This document shows, piece after piece, positions 8,881 through 17,143 of a DNA stretch of 64,000 nt. Below the pieces are notes generated by a model that searched no databases, had not been told where the DNA came from, and saw nothing but the letters and a program-made list of their open reading frames with translations. This DNA comes from Ruminococcaceae bacterium R-25. GTDB lineage: Bacteria > Bacillota > Clostridia > Saccharofermentanales > Saccharofermentanaceae. Position 1 is the stretch's first letter. Every line of letters begins with the position of its first letter. The stretch lies in the NCBI GenBank assembly GCA_003149065.1, contig QGFZ01000002.1, positions 310,001 to 374,000 on the forward strand. Direction: 5' to 3'. Position numbers and translations under genes: made by a program.

Positions 8881-9699
8881 TTGAAGAACGGCAAGTTCGT
8901 ATACAAAAACCAAAACGACACATCTTATTTTGTCGAAGGTATTCAGGGCAGCGGAAAGAGCACTCTGACAAGGCGCTTGTCGGAAAAATATCCTGACCAT
9001 AAAGTTTTGGAAGAAGGCGATTATTCGCCTGTTGAGCTTGCCTGGTGCGCATATATGAGTCTGGAAGACTATCAGGCCGTGCTGGTAAGATTCCCTGAAC
9101 TGAAAGGTGAGATTATAGATAAATCTCACGAAGAAGACGGCCGGATGGTTGTCTGCTATACGAAGATCCATACCGGCGATCAGAGCTTTTACCAACACAT
9201 GGAGCAGTACGAGATATATAACAACCGTGTGCCTCTTGAGCGCTTTAAAGAGATAATCCTGAAGCGCTATGGCAATTGGGACGGGGAGCCTGTTATCGCC
9301 GAGTGTTCTATTTTCCAGAATATCGTTGAGGACATGATCCTTTTCCGCGACATGACAGACGAAGAGATCCTGGGTTTCTACAGAGACATAAAGAAAGCCA
9401 TCGGCGGCAAAAAGATCCATATCGCATATCTCAGGGCTGAGCCTGATGACATCAGGAAAAATCTTGAGACTGCCAGAAAAGAGCGCGTTGATGAAAACGG
9501 CAATGAGGTCTGGTTTTCAATGCTTAGCGGGTTCTTCGACAATTGTCCGCACGCAGTAAGGTGCGGCCTTAAAGGCGAAGACGGACTGGTCAGTCATTGG
9601 ACGCACAGGCAGGACTTGGAACTTAGGATCTGCGAAGAAGTTTTCAAAGGTCAGTATTCTGTCCTGCGTTCGAAAAATTACAGCGATTTAGATATATAA
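8881..9699 (+). CDS. P-loop NTPase, kinase-like
   Basis: A 272-residue protein with a Walker A loop near its N-terminus (EGIQGSGKSTLTRRL, residues about 20-34), in the position and spacing of small-molecule kinases. I see no clear second signature that names the substrate. The start is TTG 8881: it has AAAGG nearby, and the ATG at 8873 leads at once to a stop in another frame. It is 11 bases behind the GGDEF/EAL gene and probably in the same transcript, though no direct functional link is evident. Kinase is a family-level inference; other P-loop roles are possible. Confidence 0.7.
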   Translation: MKNGKFVYKNQNDTSYFVEGIQGSGKSTLTRRLSEKYPDHKVLEEGDYSPVELAWCAYMSLEDYQAVLVRFPELKGEIIDKSHEEDGRMVVCYTKIHTGDQSFYQHMEQYEIYNNRVPLERFKEIILKRYGNWDGEPVIAECSIFQNIVEDMILFRDMTDEEILGFYRDIKKAIGGKKIHIAYLRAEPDDIRKNLETARKERVDENGNEVWFSMLSGFFDNCPHAVRCGLKGEDGLVSHWTHRQDLELRICEEVFKGQYSVLRSKNYSDLDI

Positions 9700-9723
9700 T
9701 TATTTTTTCCTGAGGGTGAAAAG

Positions 9724-10116
9724 ATGAGAACAAAGGTTGCTGTTTGCACACTGATCGCTGCCATGATGCTGGCCTTTTCCGGATGCGGGGAAAAAGGAAT
9801 GGACGGCAGATGGATCAAGACCCAGATAATCGAAAAGGACGGAACGGTCATTACGGGCAAAGATATCGGACCTGCCGAAATCTATATGATTGAAGGCGAC
9901 CGTGCCCGGTATTCGACATCTCTTGATGTGAACGGCAAAGACATCAGCATGGAACTTGCGGTCGTTGATAATCAGGACGGCACTTATGACTTCAGACTTA
10001 TCGTGAATGACAAGCCCAGTGAAAGATTAGCACTTCTTGAGGGTGTGAAGTTTGAAGGCAATAAGATGACTGCAAACGTGAATGACGAATACACTTTGGT
10101 TTTCGAGCGCGATTAA
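9724..10116 (+). CDS. Small lipoprotein
   Basis: The 130-residue product starts with a basic N-terminus, a hydrophobic stretch and a lipobox (LAFSGC, Cys near residue 21), so it should be anchored outside the membrane. The mature part (MDGRWIKTQIIEKDGT...) is a small beta-rich domain of the kind found in many uncharacterised Clostridia lipoproteins. GAGGGTGAAAAG precedes ATG 9724. Its role is unknown. Confidence 0.75.
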   Translation: MRTKVAVCTLIAAMMLAFSGCGEKGMDGRWIKTQIIEKDGTVITGKDIGPAEIYMIEGDRARYSTSLDVNGKDISMELAVVDNQDGTYDFRLIVNDKPSERLALLEGVKFEGNKMTANVNDEYTLVFERD

Positions 10117-10137
10117 TAAATCACATGGAGCGGAAAT

Positions 10138-10344
10138 ATGGAATTCAATCTGTTGATCAAACGCATAAACGAACTGAGCAGGAAGTCCAAGACAGAAGGC
10201 CTTACTCCTGAAGAAAAAGAAGAGCAGACAAAGCTTCGAAATGAATACAGGGCTCTCGTCATCGGCAACTTATCTTCACAGCTCGACGGCATTAAGATCC
10301 AACATCCTGACGGCACGATCACGGATGTGAAAAAGAAAAAATAA
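10138..10344 (+). CDS. UPF0291/DUF896 family protein (YnzC-like)
   Basis: A 68-residue cytoplasmic protein. The pattern INELSRKSKTEGLTPEEKEE, followed by EQTKLRNEYRA and a Q(L)DG segment, is the DUF896 signature known from Bacillus YnzC, a two-helix protein of unclear role. Length fits the family. GGAGCGG precedes ATG 10138. A strong terminator follows 6 bases after the stop, so it ends the transcript. Confidence 0.88.
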   Translation: MEFNLLIKRINELSRKSKTEGLTPEEKEEQTKLRNEYRALVIGNLSSQLDGIKIQHPDGTITDVKKKK

Positions 10345-10350
10345 TTTAAA

Positions 10351-10390
10351 ACACCTGCCCGAAAACATATACCGGACAGGTGTTGTTTTA
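10351..10390 (+). terminator. Intrinsic terminator
   Basis: ACACCTG (10351-10357) pairs with CAGGTGT (10377-10383), with an inner CCG/CGG extension; TGTTTTA follows. Confidence 0.85.
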
Positions 10391-10409
10391 TAGGAAGCTT
10401 AGTATTTCG

Positions 10410-10437
10410 TTGACTTTAAATCTCTAACCGTTATAAT
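10410..10437 (+). promoter_or_regulatory. Sigma-A-type promoter of the leader/metallophosphoesterase unit
   Basis: TTGACT at 10410-10415 and TATAAT at 10432-10437, separated by 16 bases. It lies after the terminator of the UPF0291 gene and before a leader ORF. Confidence 0.8.
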
Positions 10438-10476
10438 CCTGGTAATAATCAATTTGCGAAAGGAGGCACACCTCAA

Positions 10477-10557
10477 ATGACAGCAATGGCTATGACAGTA
10501 AGAAATGAGTTCTCAAGGATCCTAACAGGTGCCTCCATGCTACGCGCTCTAAGATAG
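10477..10557 (+). CDS. 26-residue leader peptide
   Basis: ATG 10477 to TAG 10555-10557 encodes MTAMAMTVRNEFSRILTGAS followed by MLRALR. The ribosome site AGGAGG (10461-10466) is strong and well spaced. GGAGGCAC (10462-10469) is exactly complementary to GTGCCTCC (10529-10536) inside the ORF, so a hairpin could hide the ribosome site. TTCTCAAG (10510-10517) is complementary to CTTGAGAA (10588-10595), which overlaps the 5' arm of the downstream terminator. The arrangement fits translation-coupled attenuation. The peptide is not one I can name. Confidence 0.6.
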   Translation: MTAMAMTVRNEFSRILTGASMLRALR

Positions 10558-10591
10558 TTTTTTATTAGCAGGAAGATACTTTGAACACTTG

Positions 10592-10630
10592 AGAAGAACG
10601 CGGGGTAAGGAATAAGCGTTCTTCTTTTTT
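10592..10630 (+). terminator. Intrinsic terminator in the leader (attenuator)
   Basis: A perfect 10-base stem, AGAAGAACGC (10592-10601) and GCGTTCTTCT (10616-10625), then a T run to 10630. The next start codon is only 19 bases further on, which leaves no room for another promoter, so expression of the metallophosphoesterase needs readthrough. Confidence 0.85.
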
Positions 10631-10649
10631 ATATTCACGAGGTAAAAAT

Positions 10650-11342
10650 ATGACACGTATTTTTATAACAGGCGACACGCACTGTGACTACGACTGGCAC
10701 AAATTGAATACAACAAACTTTCCGGAGCAAAAGAACCTCACGAAGGACGACTATGTCATCATAACTGGTGATTTCGGAGGCGTCTGGGGTCAGGACAAAA
10801 CGGACAAGTACATAATCAAGACTTACGAGAAACGTAACTTTACTACGCTCTTTGTCGACGGCAATCACGAAAACCACGATGCTCTCGACGGGTATCCCAT
10901 TGAGGAATGGCACGGCGGCAAGATCCACAGGATCTCAAACACCGTTATCCACCTGATGCGCGGGCAGGTCTATGAGATCGGAGGAAAGACTTTCTTTACC
11001 ATGGGCGGCGCACAGTCCACCGACAAGATCTACCGTAAAGAAGGCGTTTCCTGGTGGGCGCGCGAACTCCCGTCTGATGAAGAGTATTCGGAGGCAATTA
11101 GCAATCTCGAAAAGCATGATTTCAAGGTCAACTTCATCGTCACGCACTGCGCTCCGGAAGACTATGCCTACTATTACACTGATCTGGATATTTCGAGAAA
11201 GATCAATAAGATGACCACATTCCTGTCCGGCCTCATAACAGAGTACGATATCTCTTTCGACGGCTGGTATTTCGGCCACTATCACGAGGACATCGACTTC
11301 GATAATTTCCATTGCCTCTACCAGAGGGTCGTTGAGATCTGA
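10650..11342 (+). CDS. Calcineurin-like metallophosphoesterase
   Basis: Predicted two-metal phosphoesterase of 230 residues. The ligand motifs appear in order: GDTH near residue 8, GDFGGVW near 45, GNHEN near 74, a lone His in THCAPEDY near 167, and GHYHED near 209. The substrate could be nucleic acid, a nucleotide or a phosphoprotein; nothing shows which. ATG 10650 has ACGAGG upstream. It stands alone between its leader terminator and a terminator just after the stop, so it appears to be a single-gene attenuated unit. Confidence 0.9.
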   Translation: MTRIFITGDTHCDYDWHKLNTTNFPEQKNLTKDDYVIITGDFGGVWGQDKTDKYIIKTYEKRNFTTLFVDGNHENHDALDGYPIEEWHGGKIHRISNTVIHLMRGQVYEIGGKTFFTMGGAQSTDKIYRKEGVSWWARELPSDEEYSEAISNLEKHDFKVNFIVTHCAPEDYAYYYTDLDISRKINKMTTFLSGLITEYDISFDGWYFGHYHEDIDFDNFHCLYQRVVEI

Positions 11343-11347
11343 AAATG

Positions 11348-11381
11348 AATACGGCATCCTTTTTCGGGATGCCGTATTTAA
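11348..11381. terminator. Bidirectional terminator between converging genes
   Basis: A perfect 12-base stem, AATACGGCATCC and GGATGCCGTATT, flanked by A- and T-rich ends; it can serve the plus-strand metallophosphoesterase and the minus-strand gene at 11383. Confidence 0.85.
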
Positions 11382-11382
11382 A

Positions 11383-11652
11383 TCAGTTGGCTTTTGGATT
11401 TGACCTGGATTCAAAGAATATGCCTGTATTGGTGCAATCTAAATATCCTGATCTCAATAACGTGCTGCACCAACGTTCAAATTGCGCTTTGTCTACGGGC
11501 GTCGTGGAAAGATAACGCGTATAACCGAATCCTTTCGAATACTCAGAAGCAGGTATGATGAAAGCGACATAGTCGTCTATATGCTGCAATACCTGAATAA
11601 CCTCGATCAGAGTCGGGCGCTGTTCATTGGCTTTATTTATGTATACTCTCAT
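11383..11652 (-). CDS. Small hypothetical protein
   Basis: An 89-residue soluble protein without recognised motifs; it begins MRVYINKANEQRPTLIEVIQ and has one membrane-free alpha/beta pattern. GGAGGC lies 6 bases before ATG on the minus strand, which supports translation. It is divergent from the gene at 11781, and a 9-base inverted repeat lies between them. I do not recognise a family. Confidence 0.6.
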   Translation of the reverse strand: MRVYINKANEQRPTLIEVIQVLQHIDDYVAFIIPASEYSKGFGYTRYLSTTPVDKAQFERWCSTLLRSGYLDCTNTGIFFESRSNPKAN

Positions 11653-11707
11653 CTCATGCCTCCTTGTTTATGTTGAACTGGTGTGGTTACTTGTTCTGCT
11701 TCACATA

Positions 11708-11730
11708 ATACCATAATGTTTTTATGGTAT
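11708..11730. promoter_or_regulatory. Inverted repeat in a divergent promoter region
   Basis: ATACCATAA (11708-11716) and TTATGGTAT (11722-11730) form a perfect 9-base repeat with a 5-base centre. The right half leads into TGGTATAGT, which resembles an extended -10 box for the plus-strand gene. This is the position of an operator. Confidence 0.5.
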
Positions 11731-11780
11731 AGTTAAGGCGCTGAAACGCTATATCTCAATGTGGGAATAAGGAAGGCGTT

Positions 11781-12512
11781 ATGGACAATCAGGAAAACAA
11801 CCAAAATGATTTTCTTGCCAATAACAGAGGCATAATTAAGACCAAAAAGGATCTGGTATTGTTGATAGTAGGAATCGTTGGATTCATCTGCTACCTGATG
11901 ATGCTGGGTGCTTTGTCGGCAGTACCGCCGCTCCAGTGGCTTACAGTGACGCTGACCGGGCTGCTTTTCTTTGCTGCGGGCATTATCTTTCTTTCATTGT
12001 CTAAATCCCACTATAACCTCCCTCTGGTTGCAGTGATGATCGGCGTGCTCCTTATGTATATGTCCATCACCGATAAGTTCTTCCCATCGGTAAGGGAAAG
12101 CTTGGGAGACAAGGCGACCGGCGGCATCCTGATCTTATTTGCGATTCTTATGGTAGTCTTCCCATTCATGGCGGTTAAGTACTACCAAAACAAGTACCAG
12201 ACAGTTGTTTATGCTGAAGTTATCCATGTTGAGCATAAGTTTTCAAGAACCGGCAAAGGCCATCACGCAATAACTTACCGCCCGGTTTACCAATTCACAT
12301 ATTCAGGCAAGGAATATCAGGTTACGGATAAGGTCTATTCATCTGGAAAGCATCCTTCTACGGGCGAAGAACGAGAACTTCTGATCGATGAAAATAACCC
12401 TGAACGTTTTGTGGACATCGAAAGGATCAAGGAAAGATCTGTTTCTTCTTATGTAGCTCCGGTTCTCATCCTGGCACTTGGAATCTACCTGATGGTGGCA
12501 TCTGGAATATGA
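11781..12512 (+). CDS. DUF3592-like membrane protein
   Basis: A 243-residue protein with four membrane segments in the first 130 residues and another at the very C-terminus (YVAPVLILALGIYLMVASGI). Between them is an extracytoplasmic or cytoplasmic beta domain with YRPVYQFTYSGKEYQV and a late ENNPERF, the pattern of DUF3592 proteins. AAGGAAGGCGTT precedes ATG 11781. Its stop overlaps the next ATG (ATGA), so the two are translationally coupled and likely act together. Confidence 0.75.
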   Translation: MDNQENNQNDFLANNRGIIKTKKDLVLLIVGIVGFICYLMMLGALSAVPPLQWLTVTLTGLLFFAAGIIFLSLSKSHYNLPLVAVMIGVLLMYMSITDKFFPSVRESLGDKATGGILILFAILMVVFPFMAVKYYQNKYQTVVYAEVIHVEHKFSRTGKGHHAITYRPVYQFTYSGKEYQVTDKVYSSGKHPSTGEERELLIDENNPERFVDIERIKERSVSSYVAPVLILALGIYLMVASGI

Positions 12513-13525
12513 GTGGCAAAAAGAAGACCCCCCCAAAAAACATGCCCATAGGATTGAAGCTTTTAGCCATACTGCTTCTTTCCATTTCTACGGTTGCGTT
12601 TGCAGTAAGTCTGGCGTTCGCTTTTCTGGACATCTTTTCGCTTGTGATCGCGGTGCCTTCCGGCATCATCGCATTTGCAATGCTCCTTATCCTTCTTAAG
12701 GATTATAAGCCTGCCGATAAAAAGAATTCGAAAAAGAAGAAAACAGAGAAGACAACAGAGAAAAACGCTAAGTGGTATATCGATAAGATCATTGCATCAC
12801 TCGTAGTGTTTGGAGTTCTTTTAGCGATATTCCTGATCGCTGTAGGATACGATGAGAACGAAGCAGTTATGTATACAGGTTTACTGCTGTTTCCTTTTCT
12901 GAGCCTCCTGATCACGCCTAATGCAGTCTTTTACTCACTGAAAGACATGAATGGATGGAAACGCATCTTTTATGGCAAGGGCAACCTTGAAAAATACAAG
13001 GATAATAAAGATTTCTATTGGGTGAAGACTCCTGTGGCTTTTGAGAAGAGATTATTCTGGGCAGTCGTCAAAGATCAGATCCTGAATATCTACGCGGTGA
13101 TCACGCTCATGGTTTTCGCCGCAGGGGCAGGCCTTATCTCAATACTTACGTACGATTCCCATACTGCCACACCCGGAGATCTCTTCGGTGCGGTAGTTTA
13201 TGTAAGAGCCAGAAGAGGTACCGGTTTTATGGCCTTCATCCTGCTCCTTGTGATAGTCTTCGGTTTTCCTGTTTTCGTATACTACTTAACGAATGCCATT
13301 AACAAATTAAGGACCGTCACAGGGCATAAATACATGGCCTATCACGCGGTCGTTAAATACATGGACACCTATAAGATGGTGATCGATTCACAAGGCAGGA
13401 AATATGAATACAAATACAGCACGCTTGTCGGCATGAAAGAAAAGCAGGTGCATGATACACCTGCTGTCCTGATCTTTATTCCTGATGACGTTCTGATATT
13501 CCCTGACGAGAAGTTTAAAGCGTAA
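12509..13525 (+). CDS. Membrane protein, partner of the DUF3592-like protein
   Basis: A 338-residue protein with about six membrane segments, a very lysine-rich cytoplasmic loop (residues about 70-90) and a C-terminal soluble domain (MAYHAVVKYMDTYKMVIDSQ) that also resembles a DUF3592-type fold. The start overlaps the previous stop. It converges on the minus-strand XRE gene with only 3 bases between the stops. Function unknown; the pairing suggests a membrane complex. Confidence 0.7.
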   Translation: MSGKKKTPPKNMPIGLKLLAILLLSISTVAFAVSLAFAFLDIFSLVIAVPSGIIAFAMLLILLKDYKPADKKNSKKKKTEKTTEKNAKWYIDKIIASLVVFGVLLAIFLIAVGYDENEAVMYTGLLLFPFLSLLITPNAVFYSLKDMNGWKRIFYGKGNLEKYKDNKDFYWVKTPVAFEKRLFWAVVKDQILNIYAVITLMVFAAGAGLISILTYDSHTATPGDLFGAVVYVRARRGTGFMAFILLLVIVFGFPVFVYYLTNAINKLRTVTGHKYMAYHAVVKYMDTYKMVIDSQGRKYEYKYSTLVGMKEKQVHDTPAVLIFIPDDVLIFPDEKFKA

Positions 13526-13528
13526 AAA

Positions 13529-14200
13529 TTACTTTTGTCTCTTGCACTTCTTGATCATCTCATCAGCGTCCCTGAAGCCTCTGACTTTTTCGAGCTCGGC
13601 GAGGGCGCTCCTGTAAGATCTGTGCGTGAAGAAATACTTGCCTCTGGAATAGCTCTCGAGCTGCTTGGCTGTTGCCTGGCCCTCTTTGCAGATCTTAACG
13701 AGTTCTGTTGAGACCAGATCGTTATACTTGGAGCACTCGGTTATGGCCTGCTTGAAAAGAAGTTTTGCTTCATCTGCGGCTGCCAATGTTGACTTGGTGC
13801 TCATGATCTCGGAAGCTTTATTGATGGTCGCGATCACATGGGAATACTTGGGGTAAAGCTCTGCTATTGCCCACTTGTTTCCGCAGTTAGCGCACCTGCA
13901 GGTGCAGTCGTTATAGTTGTAGACCAGTTCGCCGCCGCAGATCTTGCAGTTGAAAGATACCTTTTCTGATGCGGGAGACTTGAGTTCTTTAGAAACATCT
14001 TCGCCGACTATCTTATCTACGGAAGTATCGAAAAACTCCGCGATCCTCTTAAGCGCCTTATATTCAAGCACCAGACGGCCTGCTTCCCACATATATACAG
14101 CGAGCACCGGGACGCTCAATGCTTCAGCTAATGACTCTTGCGTGAGCGAATGCTCTTCCCTCAGTTTCTTTAAGTTTTCAGCTGTTTTTACAATATCCAT
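13529..14200 (-). CDS. XRE-type regulator with zinc ribbon
   Basis: A 223-residue probable DNA-binding protein. Residues 8-62 are a Cro/CI helix-turn-helix (LREEHSLTQESLAEALSVPV). A zinc ribbon follows near residues 85-108 (CKICGG...CRCANCG), then a helical TPR-like C-terminus with repeated short helices. ATG at 14200 is preceded on the minus strand by GGGGATATC. It may regulate its own promoter or the divergent gene at 14341. Confidence 0.85.
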   Translation of the reverse strand: MDIVKTAENLKKLREEHSLTQESLAEALSVPVLAVYMWEAGRLVLEYKALKRIAEFFDTSVDKIVGEDVSKELKSPASEKVSFNCKICGGELVYNYNDCTCRCANCGNKWAIAELYPKYSHVIATINKASEIMSTKSTLAAADEAKLLFKQAITECSKYNDLVSTELVKICKEGQATAKQLESYSRGKYFFTHRSYRSALAELEKVRGFRDADEMIKKCKRQK

Positions 14201-14340
14201 TTTGATATCCCCTATCCGTTGATATTACTCATATAATAACGCATTCTTGGTATAATGATTGAGTCGGTTGACAAATTTTTATGATTTGCCCGATAGGAAT
14301 TGAAGAAGAGCAGCAGGGGATAGCCCGGAAAGGACGATTT

Positions 14341-15405
14341 ATGCGTACACCCGAAGAAGAAAAACAGGCAGTTATCGAGTGGCTCGAACATCCGAGTGAA
14401 TTAGGCAAGAAGCCTCATGCGATAGAGTTCACATCGCAGTTTACGACAGAAGACGGCATCGAGTGCATGATCTTCAAATACAAGAAATCATTGGTCTCTC
14501 CGTGGCTTTTGGCTATCTCGAGCGATTCAGGGATCTTCAGCGAACAGGAAAAATACGATCCTGCAACCGAGAAGGAAGACGCTCTTAAGCTCGTTGAGTT
14601 CTTAAAGCAGTACTGGAAAAACAAGGCAAACGAGGTCCGGGAAAAAGAGGAGAAAGCAAAGGACGGCGGCAGGTTCGTAGGCTTTGTCCTCCTCAAGAAT
14701 GCTGAATGGAGCGCGAAGAAATTCGAGCAGACCTTTAAGGAAGACTGGGGGATCGAACTTTCGGACGGTGGATCCGAAGACGACCAGACAAAGGTCTATG
14801 CAGTTTCAGAAACAGGCGCAAGGACAATGCTCGCTGTAGCCCTCATGCCTGCTCCTGTTCCTGACAAAGAGGCCGAATATGCTGCGCAGTATAACTTCAT
14901 GTGGAAAGACGCAGTTGCTGTAACCCAAACACACACCGCACATATAATCGTCACTGTTTTCGGAGCAGACGATCCGAAGGAGGGCGGAAAGCTCTTCGTT
15001 AAGACAATTGCTTCTCTTTGCCGCGATGAAAACACTCTGGGCGCTTACTATAACGAAGTCGTTTATGAACCCAAGTTCATGTACGCAGTATCCGACATGA
15101 TCAAGCAGGACATGTTCCCGCTCCTGGGCCTTGTGTGGTTTGGCATTGTGCGCTCCGCAAACGGCGTCAGCGCCTACACCTGTGGTCTTAAAAATCTCGG
15201 AAAAGATGAGATCGAGGTCATCGACTCCAAGGAAGTTCCGTCCGAGCTCCATAACTTCATGATGTGCATCGCAGGCTACGTTGTCGATCAGGATGTCATC
15301 CTCCACGACGGCGAGACGATCGGCTTCACCAACGAGCAGCGCTTAAAGATCGTAAAGAGCGCCGGCGTAAACGTTGCAGGCGAGAGCCTGAAGATACTGT
15401 ATTAA
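14341..15405 (+). CDS. Hypothetical protein
   Basis: A 354-residue acidic soluble protein. It starts MRTPEEEKQAVIEWLEHPSE; there are no cysteine clusters or membrane spans. I chose ATG 14341 because GGAAAGGA precedes it; an ATG at 14281 in frame has no site. Four further bases separate its stop from ATG 15410, and three more genes follow closely, so 14341-17095 reads as one operon. I do not recognise a domain. Confidence 0.65.
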   Translation: MRTPEEEKQAVIEWLEHPSELGKKPHAIEFTSQFTTEDGIECMIFKYKKSLVSPWLLAISSDSGIFSEQEKYDPATEKEDALKLVEFLKQYWKNKANEVREKEEKAKDGGRFVGFVLLKNAEWSAKKFEQTFKEDWGIELSDGGSEDDQTKVYAVSETGARTMLAVALMPAPVPDKEAEYAAQYNFMWKDAVAVTQTHTAHIIVTVFGADDPKEGGKLFVKTIASLCRDENTLGAYYNEVVYEPKFMYAVSDMIKQDMFPLLGLVWFGIVRSANGVSAYTCGLKNLGKDEIEVIDSKEVPSELHNFMMCIAGYVVDQDVILHDGETIGFTNEQRLKIVKSAGVNVAGESLKILY

Positions 15406-15409
15406 TCAA

Positions 15410-15745
15410 ATGTCGATCCGTCAGTTTATTGAAGAAAACAACATAGCGGTCTTTGTCAGAGCTGATCTGAAAACATGTGAATTTGAAATCACTGAAGGAT
15501 CAGCCAGGCTCAGTTCGCGGGACCTTTTAGAACAGCTCATTCTTAACGGCAGCGTGGAAGGTTTAAAGAACAGTATAAAGGACCAGCTGATGCCAAGGAT
15601 CTGGATGCAGGGCAGGACAAAATGCTTTGTATGCCAGCCTGATGAAAACTGCCTGGTTGCACTGTTTCTTGATTCCGATTTGGATCTGAAGGAACTGTAT
15701 TTATACGCCAAGCGCCTGGATTCATTGCTGGCAAAAGTGATGTGA
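15410..15745 (+). CDS. Hypothetical small protein
   Basis: A 111-residue soluble protein, starting MSIRQFIEENNIAVFVRADL, without motifs I can name. It starts 4 bases after the previous stop with no separate ribosome site, which points to translational coupling. The alternation of short strands and helices could fit a Roadblock/LC7-like fold, but this is a guess. Confidence 0.55.
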   Translation: MSIRQFIEENNIAVFVRADLKTCEFEITEGSARLSSRDLLEQLILNGSVEGLKNSIKDQLMPRIWMQGRTKCFVCQPDENCLVALFLDSDLDLKELYLYAKRLDSLLAKVM

Positions 15746-15767
15746 ACTGTAATTTACGGAGTGATTC

Positions 15768-16400
15768 ATGGACGCAATAAGTTTTTTATTTTCCAAACTG
15801 ACCGGAAGCGAAAAGGTGCACTACTGTGACCTGAAAAAAGATGCTGAAGGTATATCTTCTGACGAGCTCGAAATAAGTATCGTAGAGCTTGAAAAAGCAG
15901 GCATCATCAAGCGTCGGATCACGCCGCATTTACCGCCTTATGCCAGCTATTTATTAACGGAAGAAGGCAAGAAGTTTTCTTCTGCTCCTGAAGAAGCGGC
16001 TTCTTTGTTAGAGATGGACCGGACTCAGGTTACAGCAAAAGTTTTGGGCGAACAAAAGACTTACAGCGATCTTTTTGATTTCAATAACGACATAAAAAGG
16101 ATCTTCAAAGAGAAAGCCGGTCAGAATAACGGCAAAGTAATGACATTCTGCCGTATGTATGGAGATGAAATGCAAAAGGAAGTAAACGACTGCGTTATAA
16201 TCTCCGAATGGCTCATTGATGATGAGTGCGGATTCATGTATGTTTTCGGTGCTCCCGGTCCGGACTTTTTTGTTTGCCGTTTCATTGACTATGGCCGCAC
16301 ATGGGCATTTGAACCGAAAGATTATTTAGCTAAACTGAAGCCGACCCGTGTAAAAACACCTTGGGGAACAGAGTACGATTGCTATATGGAAGAAGATTAA
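15768..16400 (+). CDS. Protein with winged-helix-like N-terminus
   Basis: A 210-residue soluble protein. The first 75 residues (LKKDAEGISSDELEISIVEL then EKAGIIKRR...YLLTEEGKKF) have the form of a winged-helix DNA-binding domain; the rest is an unrecognised alpha/beta domain with an SEWLIDDECGFMYVFG strand pair. CGGAGTG precedes ATG 15768. It sits in the operon that leads to the HAD gene. It could be a regulator, or use the fold for protein contacts. Confidence 0.6.
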   Translation: MDAISFLFSKLTGSEKVHYCDLKKDAEGISSDELEISIVELEKAGIIKRRITPHLPPYASYLLTEEGKKFSSAPEEAASLLEMDRTQVTAKVLGEQKTYSDLFDFNNDIKRIFKEKAGQNNGKVMTFCRMYGDEMQKEVNDCVIISEWLIDDECGFMYVFGAPGPDFFVCRFIDYGRTWAFEPKDYLAKLKPTRVKTPWGTEYDCYMEED

Positions 16401-16411
16401 GAGGACATCAG

Positions 16412-17095
16412 ATGGAAGCTATCGTATTTGATATAGGTCAGACGCTCGCATATTATCCGATCCCTTTAAACTGGTCGGCACTATACCGTCCGGCGTTTGA
16501 GCATGTTGCAGATAAGTTGGGGCTCACTATTTCTGAAGAAGAATTTGAGCATATAGGAGCGACCCTTCGAAAATACAATACGAGGATCAACCCCAGAGAA
16601 GAGGAAGTTTCATCGGACATTATTTTCAAGGAAATCATCGGAGGCACAAACCTGCCTATAGATCTCATCGAAGACATCAAGAGGGAATTCTATCTGTTCT
16701 TCCGCCGTGATGTCGTAGTGTACGATGAAGTGGAAGATACGCTCAAAGAATTAAGAAAAAGAAACATCCCTACAGCCACGCTCTCTGATATCGCATACGG
16801 AATGGATAACAAGTACGCATTAGACGACATTTCCGAAGTCGTGGACTTGATTGATTTTCCTTATACTTCAAACGACACCGGTTACCGCAAACCCAACAAA
16901 AACGGCTTGCTCTTTATCGCCTCGAAAATGAATGTCCCGATCGAAAAGATCGCTTTTGTCGGTGATGAGGAAAAGGATATAGAGTGCGCCAAAAATGCCG
17001 GCGCCATAGCAGTCCTTATCAACCGCACAGATGAAGAAAAGAACTATGGCCAGGACTACACGATACGAAGTCTTGCTGAGCTGTTAGAACTTTAA
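16412..17095 (+). CDS. HAD-superfamily hydrolase
   Basis: A 227-residue probable phosphatase. Motif I is FDIGQT at residues 5-10, with the nucleophile Asp present but the usual second Asp replaced by Gly. Motif II is in ATLSDIAYG (near 127), motif III is the Lys of YRKPNK (near 163), and motif IV is VGDEEKD (near 183). The missing general-acid Asp is known in some HAD subfamilies with other chemistry, so phosphatase is only a first guess. The helical cap lies between motifs I and II. ATG 16412 is chosen because AGAGG precedes it; an upstream ATG in frame overlaps the previous gene. Confidence 0.88.
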   Translation: MEAIVFDIGQTLAYYPIPLNWSALYRPAFEHVADKLGLTISEEEFEHIGATLRKYNTRINPREEEVSSDIIFKEIIGGTNLPIDLIEDIKREFYLFFRRDVVVYDEVEDTLKELRKRNIPTATLSDIAYGMDNKYALDDISEVVDLIDFPYTSNDTGYRKPNKNGLLFIASKMNVPIEKIAFVGDEEKDIECAKNAGAIAVLINRTDEEKNYGQDYTIRSLAELLEL

Positions 17096-17143
17096 TACGC
17101 GGCGCGAATAAGTACGGTAATCAGTGCGGCTACTGCCTTATCA

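Noticed and set aside
14268-14296. TTGACA box as promoter of the gene at 14341
   Set aside because: No acceptable -10 box is found 16-18 bases downstream.
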